Of a DNA stretch of 64,000 nt, positions 33,731 to 47,670 are shown piece by piece. Source of the stretch: Spirodela intermedia (lineage: Eukaryota > Streptophyta > Magnoliopsida > Alismatales > Araceae); contig LR746280.1 of the NCBI GenBank assembly GCA_902729315.2, positions 843,501 through 907,500 of the forward strand, written 5' to 3'. Positions within the stretch are counted from its first letter, which is position 1. Each line of letters opens with the position of its first letter. Made by a program: the position numbers and the translations under genes. A model generated the notes under the pieces. That model was given only the letters and a program-made list of their open reading frames with translations. It searched no databases and was not told where the DNA came from.

Positions 33731-34081
33731 TGTGAATATTAGAGATAAAAAGAGATAATAAAAGGAGGATAGATAAGAGGAGAATAGTATTGAGAGAGTA
33801 ATGGAGTAGAGAAGGAGAGTAGAGTGGAGAAAGTGCCAGCCTTCTAAGCCTTTGATCCACTAATGCTTCTTGGTACAAAAGATTATGGGGCTCTCCTTTT
33901 ATTGAAGTATCACAGGCCTCTAGGATTGTCAACATACACTAGTTGGGGAAGGTGAGGCATACATTCTATGAGTAATGATCATGGAGAAACCTCCCTACCA
34001 TTTCGCTCATATTTACAACCTTCTCTTTTAAGTAGTAGTTATGATGTAACTATTTCTAAAGGAAAAGGGGAATCATTTACA
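33731..34081 (-). repeat. Copia 3' LTR (left, 351 bp)
   Basis: Starts TGTGAATATT next to the target duplication TGTAG and ends TTTACA. It aligns along its whole length to the right LTR (47328-47670) with many substitutions, so the insertion is old. The polypurine tract lies at 34082-34094 on the minus strand. Confidence 0.9.
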
Positions 34082-34464
34082 TGCCCCCCCAAGCTCATGT
34101 GTTCTAAAACATGAGCTTGTGCTTAAGCCATTCAAAACATTATTTAGAGAGTCCTTTGGTGAGAATGTCTCCAAATTAGTCTTTTCTAGAAATAAAGGAT
34201 ACGAGAAGCTGCTTGGATGCTACTTGCTCATGAATAAAATGAAAATCAATCTCAATATATCTTGTGCTTGAGTGAAAGATTAGATTATCATTAAGATAGG
34301 TAGCTTCAATATTATCACACTAGAGATTGGGTGGTAATGAAGTAGGAAGACAAAGCTCATGTAAGAGAGAATGCAACTAAATTAATTATGATGTGCTGTT
34401 GACAATGACTATATATTCTATTTGTGTGTTAGATCAAGCTACAATGACTTACTTCTTTGAGCTC

Positions 34465-35468
34465 TAATAAGTCTTCATTATCATGAACTAATAATTAATA
34501 ATTAATATAGTTTTTAGTCTTAACTCGATAAATTAGATTTATGTTTGTGTTAAATTATGAAAAGTAATTTTCAATTGATTAATGTGAATTTTTAGCTAAT
34601 TATGTGATTTTATATGAACTTATATGATTTTTATAGTCATATTTTTGAGATAAATAAAGAAAAACAAATTAAAATAAAAAATAGAAAAAGGGGGGGAACT
34701 ACTAGCCAGCCGGGCCCATAAGTGGGTTGGAAGTGCAGTCGGGGGAGTTGTGAGTATGGGCTCGAGCAGCTATGGACCAACAGGGGCACAAGTGCGCCAC
34801 TCCCTTTCCACGTCACCGGTGGCCAACCGGTTGTGGGGAAAGGAGTAGTCATACAAGCAGGAGAAAATGACTAATTGGTTAGAAATGTGATATTACTATA
34901 TATTCATCCAAAACTTCGACGTAAAACCAATGTGGGGCTAAACTGATGTCATATCTTCCCCGAAATAGTTTTTTTTATTTTAATACCTCAAATACCCCTT
35001 AGATTTGTGGGACCAAACTATTTTTAATTTAATTACGATTCTTCTGATATTTATAGATTTTAATTTGATTAATTAAATCATCTATAATCACTTACGTAAG
35101 AATCGTTTGTTTTCACCTACTGTTTAGATGGCACCAGTGAGATCTAGCTAAGGTAAGAAACTTTGTGTCACGGCTGCTCCACTCCGTAGCGGTCTCTTGA
35201 ACTGAACTTCGTTGCCTTCCCGCGCGTGAAGTGAATGACCGAATTCACATTCATCGGGCACTGATGTTATCTTTGAAGAAAATTCTGAAAAATTACTTGA
35301 TATTATATTACATCTTTATGATCGACTTGGAAAATTTCTACTATTTTGAATTTTTTTATTAAATTATAATTGATATATTTGTTGAGAAAAATTTCTAAAT
35401 ATCTAAAAGTTCTATTTTTAAAAATTTTAAATTTGTGTGATTTACTACACAACAACTAAGTCACATCA
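34465..35468 (-). mobile_element. Solo LTR (1.0 kb) nested in copia RNase H
   Basis: Minus-strand ends TGATGTGACTTAG... at the right as read on the minus complement's other end and TAATAAGTCTTC at the left, matching the LTR family at 36-43 kb. Perfect 5-base target duplication AGCTC (34460-34464 and 35469-35473). Removing it rejoins the copia RNase H frame (ISWS | SKK). It is shorter than its relatives (1.5-1.85 kb), so it has internal deletions. Confidence 0.85.
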
Positions 35469-36045
35469 AGCTCCATGATATGAGATTACATCTAAGAAAG
35501 ATAAGCTAATCACTAGTGGAGTTTTGATTATTTGAAGAGTCAGTCAAATCTACAGCATTGAAGGCACTAAGTTGAAGACAAGAGGATCTTCAAAGTAATA
35601 AATTGTGCCTAATAATTCCTTTGAGATATCATAAGAGGCACTTGTCTGCAAACTATACTCTTGTTGTAGATTATGTATGAATTGATATGTTTCATTAATG
35701 ATGAAACCAATTTCTAGATGAGATATAGTGACATATTAAACTACACCAACAATGCTCTTATATAAAGAGGAGTCCATATCACAAGCCATATCATGATTGT
35801 TAGTATGTGTAGACATACCAATGGGTGTAGAAATTAGTTTGACACCATCTATTTTGGCTCGTTGAAATATATTTTCAAATTTTTTTGATTGAGAAATCAC
35901 ATAACCATATAATATTTATGAAGATGACAAACATGATGATGTGGAAATAGGGGGTGTTCAAGCCTTGAGGTTGATCTATTAAGGCTATCTCATCAAGGTG
36001 ATCATGAAGAAAGCCTTAGACATGTTAAATTGTTGAATATACCAC

Positions 36046-39000
36046 TAACATGACCTAGTAGTTGTATAATAAATCACGTAAATTTAAATATCTATAAAAC
36101 CAGAAAAAACTATTTTTTAATTATTTAAAAGTCTTTTTGAATAAATATATTAATTCTAATTTAATAAAATTCTAAAAATAGTGAGAAGACTAAAAACATA
36201 AAAACTAAAATATATTTAAAATTAAAAAAAAGAGAAATAAGGATGCAAGCATTCGAATAACATTAGTGTTTAGACAAATGCAATTTAGGTAGGAATAGAG
36301 TTTAACCTAATGATTCTTATGTAAGTGATTACAGACGATTTAAGAAGTCAAATTAAGATATGTAAAAGTAAGAAGAATTGTAATTGAGTGAAGAAGAGTT
36401 TCAAAACTTGAAATCACATAAAATGTCATTAAATTAAGTGACAATTAAGTTGAAAGTAGAAAATATAAAATTACATCCTTGTGACAATGATCGTCAGAAT
36501 TTTGTATTCAAAATAGTTATTGTGATTAAATGCCCATGACCTCAAGGGCTCTTATTAGGCATAGACTACTGAGGCATTATTTGAATCTTCTTTCAAAATT
36601 AAGAAAATGATGGTGAAAATAAAAATTAAACTAATTAAAAATAAAAAAATAGAATTTCAGTGTCGCGATAATGCATTGAAATCTTGGGCATTTAGGAAGA
36701 TTGTCGTGTAATATTCACATCCTCAAAGTTTCTTCTTAGATATAGACGATGTGCACAATCTCTAAATCTTTTTGTAAAGTCTATAAATCAATGAAGTGGG
36801 TCATTGAATCGTTTCTAGCAGTTGTTACTTTGTAGAGTAGAAGAGTGATGACTTTGTAATTTTTGGGTAGTTGTCACCTGACAGAGATGAGGTTCTTCAT
36901 CACACCTGATATGCTCTCAAGAGGTGATGACTTTTCTCTTGATAGATCATTTTCTTCTGAATGAAGGCTTGTTCGTCAATCAATTAGAGATGATTTAGTT
37001 GATAGATTTGTGATCTTTTTATCAAAAATCATTCAAAATTTTTAGTAACAATACTTCATGAATTGTATTGATGTAATTTTTACCTATGATTGAGCGATCT
37101 AATAACTTAATTGTTCACTAACAATCTACATGATAATTATGATTTAATCACATAATAATATAAATTTTACCTCTACTAAGATTTAAATCCTCGGTGGTCA
37201 CTTGCCTGTATAAGACAGTGAAATATGTATATGCCTTTCTCACGTGTGTACAACTTGTCCCACCCCCAACTAGCCATCGGTGATGTGGAAGGGGAGTGAT
37301 GCACATGTGCCTACTAGTCCTTAGCTATTCAAGCCCCTTGCTTGGGGCTTGACTTGATAGTACCTCCAACTTGCTTGTCGCCTTTGCTAGTCGATGGGTC
37401 CCTCTTTTTCTATATTTTAATTTTATTATATTTATTTTTATTTATCTTAAAAACATGATTATAAAAATTATATAAATGCACATAAAATCACATAATTAAC
37501 CAAAAAATTATATTAATCAATTAAAAACTATTTTTCATAATTTAAAACAAATATTAGTTTATTTATTATAACTTAATGATTAAAATATATTATTAATTAA
37601 TTATTAACTAATGATAATAAAAGCTTATCACACCCCCCAACTTAAATCATTGATACTCCCTTAGCAATGAAATTCTGAAAATTATTTAAAATTCATAATA
37701 TTTTAGACATTAGATTTTAATATATGAAAATACAATTGTAAGTGATACACCTCTAGACACTTTGGAGTCTTATATTAAGTTTTCAAAAATGATGTCAAGT
37801 ACTTCAAGATTTAAGTACTCCTTAGAATAACAATGTAAACTTCACTTCTTTTATTTACATCTTTATCATTTCTTCACTCATAGATATAATTCATAAGATG
37901 TTCAATAATCAATATTCATATGAAAATAATATTAATCTTATATTTTCCTTTTTTCGTGGCTTAATTTTTTAAAGTTTGTATTATATTTCTTCTAATTTTT
38001 TATAGTAGATAAGTAACTTTCTTGTAGGCAAATTTTGGCAATATGAGTGATGTCTCACATCCTCCATATGTACTCTTCTTTTTCAAGACTTTCAGATTAT
38101 CTACTTATTTTGCAGCAAGTGTTTTCTATTGACAAATTTTGACAATGAGAATGATGTCTAACACCCTCAATGTGTAATCTTTATTTTTATTTTTTTACAT
38201 TATTTTTTTAAAATTTTGAAATAAGTGATTTGTCCTCATAAGTCATATAGATCAAGGTATAAAAATATCCATTAAACTCAAATGATCAAATCACATTTTC
38301 ACATCAAGTAAATATTATCCATCAAGGTCATGAAGTGAAAATATATAAAATCAAATTCATGTTATCTATCATGTATCCAAGGAGTATTCCAACATTTCAT
38401 GCTACTAAATTATTATTCTAACTCAATAATAATCATTCGAATATCTTTTGATATCACTCAATCTAGTTGATTAAATTTTTTGTGCATGTATAATGATGTA
38501 AGAAATCTATAAATTAGATAGTTCTAATAGTTCTACTTTCAACAATAACAAATTTGTTAAAAATAAATCAAAACTATCTACTTTATAACTATAATTTTAT
38601 AATTTCAGAAGTATATGTCTAAGGGATTGAAATGTGAGAAAAGGGTCTCTAAAATTTCAAATTTTGGACTGTTTTTTGCTGGTTTTGACAATTAGTAAAT
38701 TATTTTCTGTATTTCTTAACAGAAAACTAGAAATTAGACATTATAGTTTTTTTTTACTTTTTTTAGTTGCTTTTATAGATGAGCGTGAAAACAAATGTAA
38801 ACTCATGCTCTTAATCTTTTTACATCATAAATTATGACTTAATACTTCAACCCATAACTTAAAAATGACATTGTCCTTAGTGACACAAAAAATCAGAATA
38901 GAATATACAGAAAATATAATTTTCAAGTGAAGCATGTATATATGTAAAGTGAAGTACTAAAAATATTATCATAAAGGATAAAGTTCAGAAAGACATCACC

Positions 39001-42000
39001 TCAACCTCATTTTTAAATTTCCACTTCATCTTACACTCTTTTTCTTTTGCTTTTATTTGAAAAAAATAAATGAAGTAATAAATGCTGCAAAATTCTAAAA
39101 AAATGAACTTAAAAAGATATAAAATAATTAATGAAATAAAATTCATAAGTTGCCTTCCATGCATCGTTGAATTTAAAGTCTTCAGGTGGACAACTCATAA
39201 ATCATATAAGATGATATGTGACCATCATAATATATTTGTATCTTAAGGTAAGTTTCATGATATTCTTTTTCAGATTTATACTAAACTCATGTACTTCATA
39301 TATATATCTTGGGATACTTTCAATCAAAATAAAATGAAAATTAATAAAACTTTTTCAAAAATAATATTTCTATTTTGAAAAATTAGAAATATTAATGAAA
39401 ATTTTCTACTTTAATCTCATATTTAATTAATTCATTAAGATTAATTTTTTTCTCTAAAATTATCTCTATATTCATATTTATTATTTTCGTTTCTCTCTAT
39501 TAGTTGAATCAACTCTTTTTCTAGTTTTTCATTTCTCAACTCATCAAATTCTTCATCTTCTCAAGAGTTATCTTCTAATTTTAGTATATGATATGCATCA
39601 TCATCATCACTATCAACATTCATTGCTACAAAATACTGATTAGATTTATTAATTTAGTCTACTACATCTCTCAACTCAACTAGTTTTTTTTCATTTCTGT
39701 CCTTACTTCCTTCTATTAAAATTTTGATAATTTCTTCACAATTAATTGTTGTTTCTTCATCTAAGGGTTTCTCCTCCTCATCATCATCACTATATTGATT
39801 CATCAATGGTGAGCAGTAAATGATTTTATTCAAATTCTTTGCTATTATATTTTTAGTCTTAATATTCTCAATTACTTCTAATGATTCATTTATTTCTTTG
39901 AATAATTGGGGGTAAGGATTAGATAAAATATTCTCACTCCTCAATGTATTCAATGTCCTAACATGTTCATTTCATAGATTAGATAAATTTGTCTACCTAT
40001 ATTCTCCTTGCTTAAATTCTATTATTAGATGGTTTCCTACATTTTTTATAGGCTGACTCGATAGTTGTCCCTCTCCTCTCTTCTTCCCAAATGACTCTAT
40101 AATTTTTTTTTACTACAACATCATTTCGTTCATTATTTGGTACATCATTTGACTCATTTTCTGCATCATATCCATAAAATCAGGTTGAATTTGAGAGGGT
40201 TAATTCTTCTAAAATCTGTTTTTTATTTTAGATAAAATTTATAATTTAAATTGGGTCTAAGTAGTTCTGAATTTTGAGTATTATTTAGATCTCTTTAGGA
40301 AAAAATATTCCTCCAATTATGATATAAGAATTAGAAAAAATATTCCTTATTTTTAATAAAATTATGATCTACATGCACTTGTTCTTGCATAAGTTGAAAT
40401 GATTGATCTATATTATAATATTGAAATTTATAATAATTATTTTTATTATACATAGGACATGTACTATTTAAATTAAATTGAGTCTTAGGAGACTTTATAA
40501 TATTATTAATAAGTAAATAAAAAAAATATAATATTTTATTAATCTAATTAAACTCATTTCTTAAATTAGAATCATCTTGATAATGTAATTCATAAGTTCC
40601 TCTCTTCTTAATCTTGTCATATAATTCAAAAGAGGCTTGATTTCTATAATTTTCACTTAAATTCTCATAAAGTCTATAAATCTCATCAGGAGTTTTCTCT
40701 ATAAAAACTATTCTACATATAAAATCAATCATATTTTCATATTGTTCTAATAATCTATCATTACAAATTCTATTGAGCTGCCACTTAGATATAACATAAT
40801 GATGACACTTCTAAGTAAATCTTTAATTTTTTTCTATGTCTCATACAAAGTTTCTCTTAGCCTTTGAGCAAAACTCCATGTATGTTTTCACATGTTTTGA
40901 GTCTTTTCTAAGAGAGAAAAGTTTTGAAAAAATATATGTTCTATATCTTTCCAATTAATTGATTCTATATCTAGTGTGGATAGCCAATAATTAATCTTGT
41001 CCCTAAGTATATGAGTAAATAATTTTTATCTTAATAATTTACGATGTCACTTGACGGAGATTAACTAAATCACAGACCATATAACTTTTTTCTAAATGTT
41101 GATGAGGTTATTCTAAAGGTAATCCATCATATTCAAAAGCATTTAAAAAGGAATTAAATTTATTTTGAATTTAATTGTGTGCTAATGAGACTCTAATATT
41201 AGATGGACTTTGATATGAATTAGGGATATAATAATTTTTCATAGTCATAAGATTATTCTTAGTTTAACTTACACTACCTTCACAATCTATCAGAATCAAT
41301 TTTTCTTTCAAATTTTTAGTTTTAGACGAAATAATGGAAGGATTCTTACCATGCATAAAAATCTATAAATTTGAATAAAAAGTTTAATAAATATTACCCT
41401 CCTTCAATTTTCTCTAGTCCTTATGTTTCTCTTCCTTGTTCTCTTTTTATCTATTTACAATAAGAAAAAAAGTTAATTCATTTTTTTGTGTACTCTAAAA
41501 AAAATAAAAAATATCAAATATTATGTAATACATCCTCAACAACAGTGCCAAAATTTGATGTGACTTAGTTAAATTAGAAAATACTAATTTTTAGATATTT
41601 AGAAGTATTTATGAACAAATATATCAATTATAATTCAATAAAAGTTTCAAAAATAGTAAAAAAATTTCAAATCAATTACAATGATGTAATATAATATCTG
41701 ATAATATTTCATAATTTTTCACAAATAATATGATTCTTCATGAGTTTTAGACTAAATAATGAAAATAAAATATTATTAAAACTCCCAAAAAAGGAAAATA
41801 ATAGTGCAAGTGTCAGGATGACATCAATGTTTGGACAAACATGATTTGGGTAGAAATATAATTTTATTCAATAATTCTTATATGAGTGATTAGAGATGAT
41901 TTAATTCATTATATTGAGATATGTAAAAGTTAGAAGAATTATAATTGTATGAAGAATAGTCTTGAAACTTTAAATCACATAAAGTATTATTAAATTAAGT

Positions 42001-43409
42001 AAAAATTAAGTTGAAAGTAATAAAGATAAAAGAATTATAGCCTCACAACAATGATCACCAGAGTTTTATGTTTGAGATAGTTATCATGTGATGTCCATGG
42101 CCTCAATGACTCTCCTTGGACAGACATAGATGACTTAGGCATTCATTAGATCCACTTTCAAAGTCTAGAAAATGATGAGAAAAGTTAAAATAATCAAAAA
42201 TGTAAAATAAAAGTCTTGTCACGGCGGTGATGCGTCAAAATTTTGAATATTAGGTAAGATTGTTGTGCAATGTCTATACCTTCAAAAGTTCTCCTTGAAT
42301 AAAGACAACATGGATAATCTCTAAATCTTCTTGCGAAGTCTAAAAATTAGTAAAGTGGGCATTGAATCATCTCCAATAGCTGTCACCTAATGGAGTGAAA
42401 AAATATTGACTTTATAACTCTTTAATGACTATTACGTGATAGAGATGAGTTGAATAGAGGTGAAACGTCTCTTAAGAAACTTCATCCTTAAGTCTGCATG
42501 GCAAGAGGAGTCTCTTTATCCCATCTAATACACTCTTAAGAGGTGACGATTCGTCTCCTAGTAGATTGTCTTCTTCTTGATGACGGCTTATTTGTCGATC
42601 AATTGGAGATAATTTATGCGATGAATTTAAGATCTTTTTATCCAAAATCATTCAACAATTTTAGTAATGATGCTTTGTAAATCATATTTGATGAGATTTT
42701 TGTTAATGATGAAATGATTCTAGTGACTTATTCGTTCACCAATAATCTGTAAGAAAATTACAACTTAATCATATAAAAATATGAGTTTTAATTCTAGTAG
42801 ACTTTAAACTTTCGTTAGTCACCTGCACGTGTGTGAGAGAGTAAAATAAGTATATAAATACCCTTATAATATGACATCATAAGATTATCTCCTTCCCATA
42901 AATAAGGGGTATTTTAGATATTAAAATTATTAAAAACCTTCAAGATGGTTTACTCCCACATTAGTTATTTTTTGACTTTTGAGGCATATATAATAATACA
43001 AGAGGTTTTTATCAATAAGTCTTTCTCTTGCATGTCTACAATCACTCCTCGCCCCACACACAGCTAGCCACTAGTGATGTGAAAGGAGAGTAATACACAT
43101 GTGCCTATCAATCCTTAGCCACTCAAGCCCCCTACTCGTGGCTCTACTTGACTATGCTTTTGACTTGCTTATAGACTCGGCTAGCCGATGGGTCCCATTT
43201 TTTCTATATTTTTATTTTATTAGATTTCTCTTCATTTATCTCAAAACCATGATTATAAAATCATATAAATTCACATAAAAACATATAATTAGCCCTTTTT
43301 TTATTAACTAAGTAAAAACCTCTTTTCACAATTAACACAAATATAAGTCTACTTATTATGAGTTAAGGCTTAAAATATATTATTAATTAATTATTAACTC
43401 ATAATAATT
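36046..43409 (-). mobile_element. Non-autonomous gypsy (Athila/Tat-like) element nested in copia reverse transcriptase
   Basis: Two LTRs (36046-37630 and 41556-43409) flank a 3.9 kb inside. Target duplication ACCAC (36041-36045 and 43410-43414); removing the element rejoins the copia frame (SHEW | YIQQF). On the minus strand the right LTR is followed by a primer site like TTTTGGCACTGTTGTTGAGG, a mutated form of the Athila-type TTTGGCGCCGTTGCCGGGG. The left LTR is preceded by the polypurine tract AAGTTGGGGGGTG. Gag remains are present at about 40.5-41.2 kb (KTPDEIYRLYENLSENY near 40.7). I found no protease, reverse transcriptase or integrase, so it depended on another element. The outer end of the right LTR has lost about ten bases. 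Confidence 0.85.
39654..41260 (-). pseudogene. Gypsy-type gag remnant of the nested element
   Basis: Several minus-strand frames (40732-40544, 39953-39654 and interrupted frames to about 41.2 kb) read as retrotransposon gag: a WQLNRICNDRL-like segment then IEKTPDEIYRLYENL. The 99-residue frame at 39953-39654 is acidic in its second half (DDDEEEK). Stops and frameshifts break it, so no full Gag can be made. Confidence 0.65.
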
Positions 43410-44067
43410 ACCACTCATGACCAATACTAATGCTAAAAAGAAGTTGTTCAATAACATGATTGGGTTAAATGTTTCAATAAAATAAAGACCTGATTGTTAA
43501 TGAAATTCTATAGCCCCTAGTCGTGTCTTGTGCTATTCAATAAGCCCATTAAATTTATGTTTGAGGTGAAATACCCATTTTTTGTCAGTAACATTCATAT
43601 CAAGATGTCTAGGTACAAGAGACTATGTGTCATTATGTAGAAGTGCATCAAATTCATAAGCCTCGGGTGCTCTCAATGCAGGATTTTTAGATGTGTGTGA
43701 AACAAGTTGGTTCACCAGACGAGACATTTGTAGTAAGGGATAATGACAAATGATAGTGTTGGGCTAGTAGTACCTAAGAAAGAGTTGGTTTAGTAAGATC
43801 ATATAGTTTTATAATAGGTTGAGTGCATACTAGTAGAGATATAGATGCATCTTGAGATGAATATTTTTGAGAGATCATTTTAATTGGGGAAGTGAATACT
43901 TATTTTTTAATAGTAACATGTGCTTCAATGTTCTCTACATGAGAGTTATTTATCATAGTTTCAATTTTAGATAATGGAGATAAAGACAACATTATTGGTT
44001 CTCTTGGAAGTAGAAAACAACTTGGGAAAGACCTAAGAATGATGAGTGTACCAGATGGAGTCATTGA

Positions 44068-45345
44068 TAACTCTAATTAATTACATGATAAATACTTAAT
44101 ATTTTATCATTTATTATTTAACTTTGTAGAAAAATTTTCAAGTTACTTTAATCTAGAAAAATAATATTAAAATTATTTACACAATTTTATAATTGATTTC
44201 CAAAAATTATATGTTGGAATTGACCATAAAATATTTTGATAGGTCTTAACAATGATTATTATTAATATCAAAATTCTTCCGAATTAATACATTTATTTCT
44301 AATTTTTTCTTTAATTTTCTTGAATTTTTATGAGCTTATTATGATAAATAATAATAAAATAAAAAATAAAAATAAGAGACTATTTTATTTTTTTAGGTTT
44401 TCCACATCAACGACGGATGTAATGAATAAAGCAAGAAATATTGCAGATGATTTGATGAAATTGATGAATTACTACACAAAAAGATGGAGAAATGTTGGGG
44501 AGGAAGAATGAAATATCTTCGATCAATCTATCATTCTCCACAATCACCTTTTCGATTGAAAAATACTAGGGGATGAATGCTAGATTTACCCAAATGATCT
44601 ATTTGATACAAACAATAGAATTATTCTTGAATTTTTCTTAATTCAACTACTACAAAAATTGAACTTCATCCATGAACTTGTCTCATTCTTTTTCCAACTT
44701 ACAAATGGTAGTGAATTTCTTGTGATAATCCTTCTTCGGATGCTGCAACATACGTGGAATTGAACTACTTCCATTGATCGATTCCAGCATGTAACAGTTG
44801 TTGGGATCATCATTCATTGACTAGAAATTATGTAAAAATCTAGTTGGTGCACCATGCATGCACAAATCAATCAAATTTGGGTGAAAAATTGATTAATGGC
44901 TGTTCCACCTATTATTTCATAAAACTCAAATCTTTGCATGATTTTTATCTTTTATTTATTTATAAAGAGTTCTATTTATTTTTAAATCATTTTTATAAAC
45001 AAATTCACTTTTGAAATGAAAGATTGATTCGAAGTATTCTGACTTTAATTTTGACAAATATGAGTCAATGTATTTCTAGCAACCCAAATTTGGGAGTGTT
45101 CTTCACATGTTGATGTTTGATGATGTCATAATCCCTCATTTAGTATATTTTTAATTAATTTTCATAATTAAAAATCCTAAAAAAATCTATTAATTAAAAA
45201 AAATTCAAATATAACTAGCCCAGTTTTTATCTTCCTTTTGTTTGACCTAGAAAACCTCTATGAAATTAAATATTTCTAAATTAGCTTATTTTCAAGTATT
45301 TATAAATTTTAAATTTGCTGAATTTTTTTAACAATGACAGAATAT
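44068..45345. other. Unassigned 1.3 kb AT-rich insertion between copia integrase and reverse transcriptase
   Basis: Copia coding traces stop near 45.35 kb and resume near 44.06 kb. The DNA between is very AT-rich and non-coding apart from a short 63-codon plus-strand frame at 44320-44511 that I do not recognise. It may be another solo LTR, but I could not see clear termini or a target duplication. Confidence 0.4.
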
Positions 45346-47327
45346 ACAGACAACCATCAATACTTGTGGATCATCTAATTGCCATACATGTGAAAACATA
45401 GATTCATCAAAAAGAACATGTTTAGAAATATGAAGACATCTAGTGAAAAGTGACAATGATAGCCGAGATGCATAGAACTGTAGCCAAGGAAGACAACATT
45501 CAAATCATTGTATAAGTTTGTGTGCTTCATAAGAATGATGGCTAGGATAGAAGAAACATTCAAAAGTGTGAAGAAAGAAATAATCTAGTTATTTCTTGAA
45601 CTAGATGGATATTGATTTTGAGGATAGTGCATGTAGACAATTTATTAGGTAAACAGTGGTGGAAATGTCATTGATGCATTGTAGAGAAGAGCACGAGCAG
45701 CTTCCACAGTGTGGTGGTGTTTACATTTTGCTATGTCAGTTTGTTCAGGTGTATGGGGATATGATACACAAAGTTGAATACCACATTGTTTAAGATGGCA
45801 ATGGAGCAATTGATATTTGCTACCCCAATCAATTTTTAGGGTGAGAATGTGAGAATCAAATTGACATTCAACATGATGCTAGAATTGAAATAATATGTCT
45901 AGGACTTTTACACTCATGTGGAAAGAGCTAGGTATATTTTCGGAAATTATCAACAAAAATGACATAATAAGACAAGCCACAATGAGATTATTTAAGAGCA
46001 AGGCCCCATAGATTAGAGTTGACTAATTGAAGAGATGCTTGTGTTGTAGATGAAGATCTTATAAATGGTAGCTTGTGAATTTTTCATAGAAAAAAGAATC
46101 ACAATATATGGATGATGACGATGGGTAGTAGGTAAACCAAATTTATTGATGACATTATAAGATTTGAAAATTTGAGTGTCCTAGCCTAGCATGCCATATT
46201 GGAGGAGAGACTCATTTGCAAAGATATGTAATAAGTGCACCATTTGATGGAGGAAAATAATAGAGGTCATCTTTAAGATGTCCTTGTAGAAAATCTTTTC
46301 TTGAGATCCAGTCCTTCACAAGACAATGAGATGGGTGAAATTCAAAAAAGATATTATTATCTGATGTGAGTTTTCTAATTGAATGTAGATTACAACTGAT
46401 CTTAGGGATGTGATATTATTTAACTTGAGAGAACATCAGGGTGAATAAAGGATTGAAGATCCCAGAGATGAAATGGGCAGACCTTCACCATTTTTGACAT
46501 GTAGTTTATCAAAACATGTGTAGATTCCAAGGTCAATGAGTGTATTGTGGTCTGGTATGACGTGATGAGTAGCCCCATTACCATGATATCAGGATGTTGA
46601 GCTGCTTGTTGATGGTCCTCTAGACGATGTTGATGAAGTGCCACATGTAGTTGCATAGGCTACTAGCGCATTGAGAACATTTGCTGATTGGTTCTGCCAA
46701 TTTTGTGGTTGATGTTATCCATTCATGAGACCTCATGAAAAATTCTTCTTGAAGCATTCTCCACATTTGGGGCCACAAAGTCCAAATTGAAGACAAATTT
46801 GACAATGTGGCATTTGTTGTCTACCATGACCACATCTATGTCTTCCACCATGTCCTCATCCTCTATTAGCATGTTGACTGTATTGAAAAAATTAGCTGGT
46901 GGATATTTACAAACACCTTCGGTGTAACGATATTGTGTCATGATTGTCTCATGTGTAGTTAGATGTACATCCTCTAGAGTTAATGACTCCATACGATTAG
47001 TCATATTTGTAATGAAAGCTTCATAGTTTGGTCCAAATCCTCTAAGGACTTGAATAAAAGATGTCTCATGTTGTGAAGCATGTAGCTTAGTATGCAGTTA
47101 AAAGATCGTAGATTCAGATTAAGAGGAGAATGTTTTAACTAGTACATCTTATACTTCCTTGAAAATGTTGTTGTCAGCTATTAATAGAAATACAGACTCC
47201 ATAAGAGATGATGCAATCCATGAAAGAATGATTTAATCACTTCATTCCCATGTAATAAAATCTTGATTTGAGCATGAGACTCCCTTTTCAGGAATAATAA
47301 TTGTTGAGCAACTTGGCTCTGATACCA

Positions 47328-47670
47328 TGTGAAGAATAGAGATAGAAAGAGATATTAGGAAGATAGAGAAGAGGAGAATAGTATCGAGAGAGGAATGAAG
47401 TAAAGAAGGAGAATAGAGTGGAGAAATTAATGACCCTCTAGGCCTTTGATCCACTGACGCTTGTTGATAAAAGAGATTATGGGGCTCTCGTTTTATAGAG
47501 GCTTTGGAGGCCTCTAGGATTGTGAACAGATGCTAGTTGGGGAAGGTGCGGCGTCCGTTCTATAACGGTCAAGGAGAAACCACCCTTTCGTCTATCCCAT
47601 GCTTACGACCTTCTCCTTTAGGCAACAGTTACGATGCACTGTTTCTAAAGGAGAAGGGGAATCGTTTACA
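47328..47670 (-). repeat. Copia 5' LTR (right, 343 bp)
   Basis: TGTGAAGAAT...GTTTACA, directly followed on the right by the target duplication TGTAG and the N-terminal part of the PYL pseudogene. It is visibly richer in G and C than the left LTR copy. Confidence 0.9.

Larger units (their letters stand above)
33731..47670 (-). mobile_element. Ty1-copia LTR retrotransposon inserted in the PYL pseudogene (13.9 kb with nested insertions)
   Basis: Bounded by two related LTRs with TG...CA ends and a perfect 5-base target duplication TGTAG (33726-33730 and 47671-47675). It is on the minus strand: the 5' LTR is at the right, followed by an initiator-tRNA-Met primer site (TGGTATCAGAGCCA, 47327-47314); a polypurine tract TTGGGGGGGCA precedes the 3' LTR at the left. 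Gag traces lie near 46.7-47.0 kb, the integrase end (FLGYSS) at 45.4-45.56 kb, reverse transcriptase at 43.4-43.7 and 35.5-36.04 kb, and RNase H at 34.1-34.46 kb. All are full of stops. Without its insertions the element would be about 4-5 kb, normal for copia. Confidence 0.92.
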
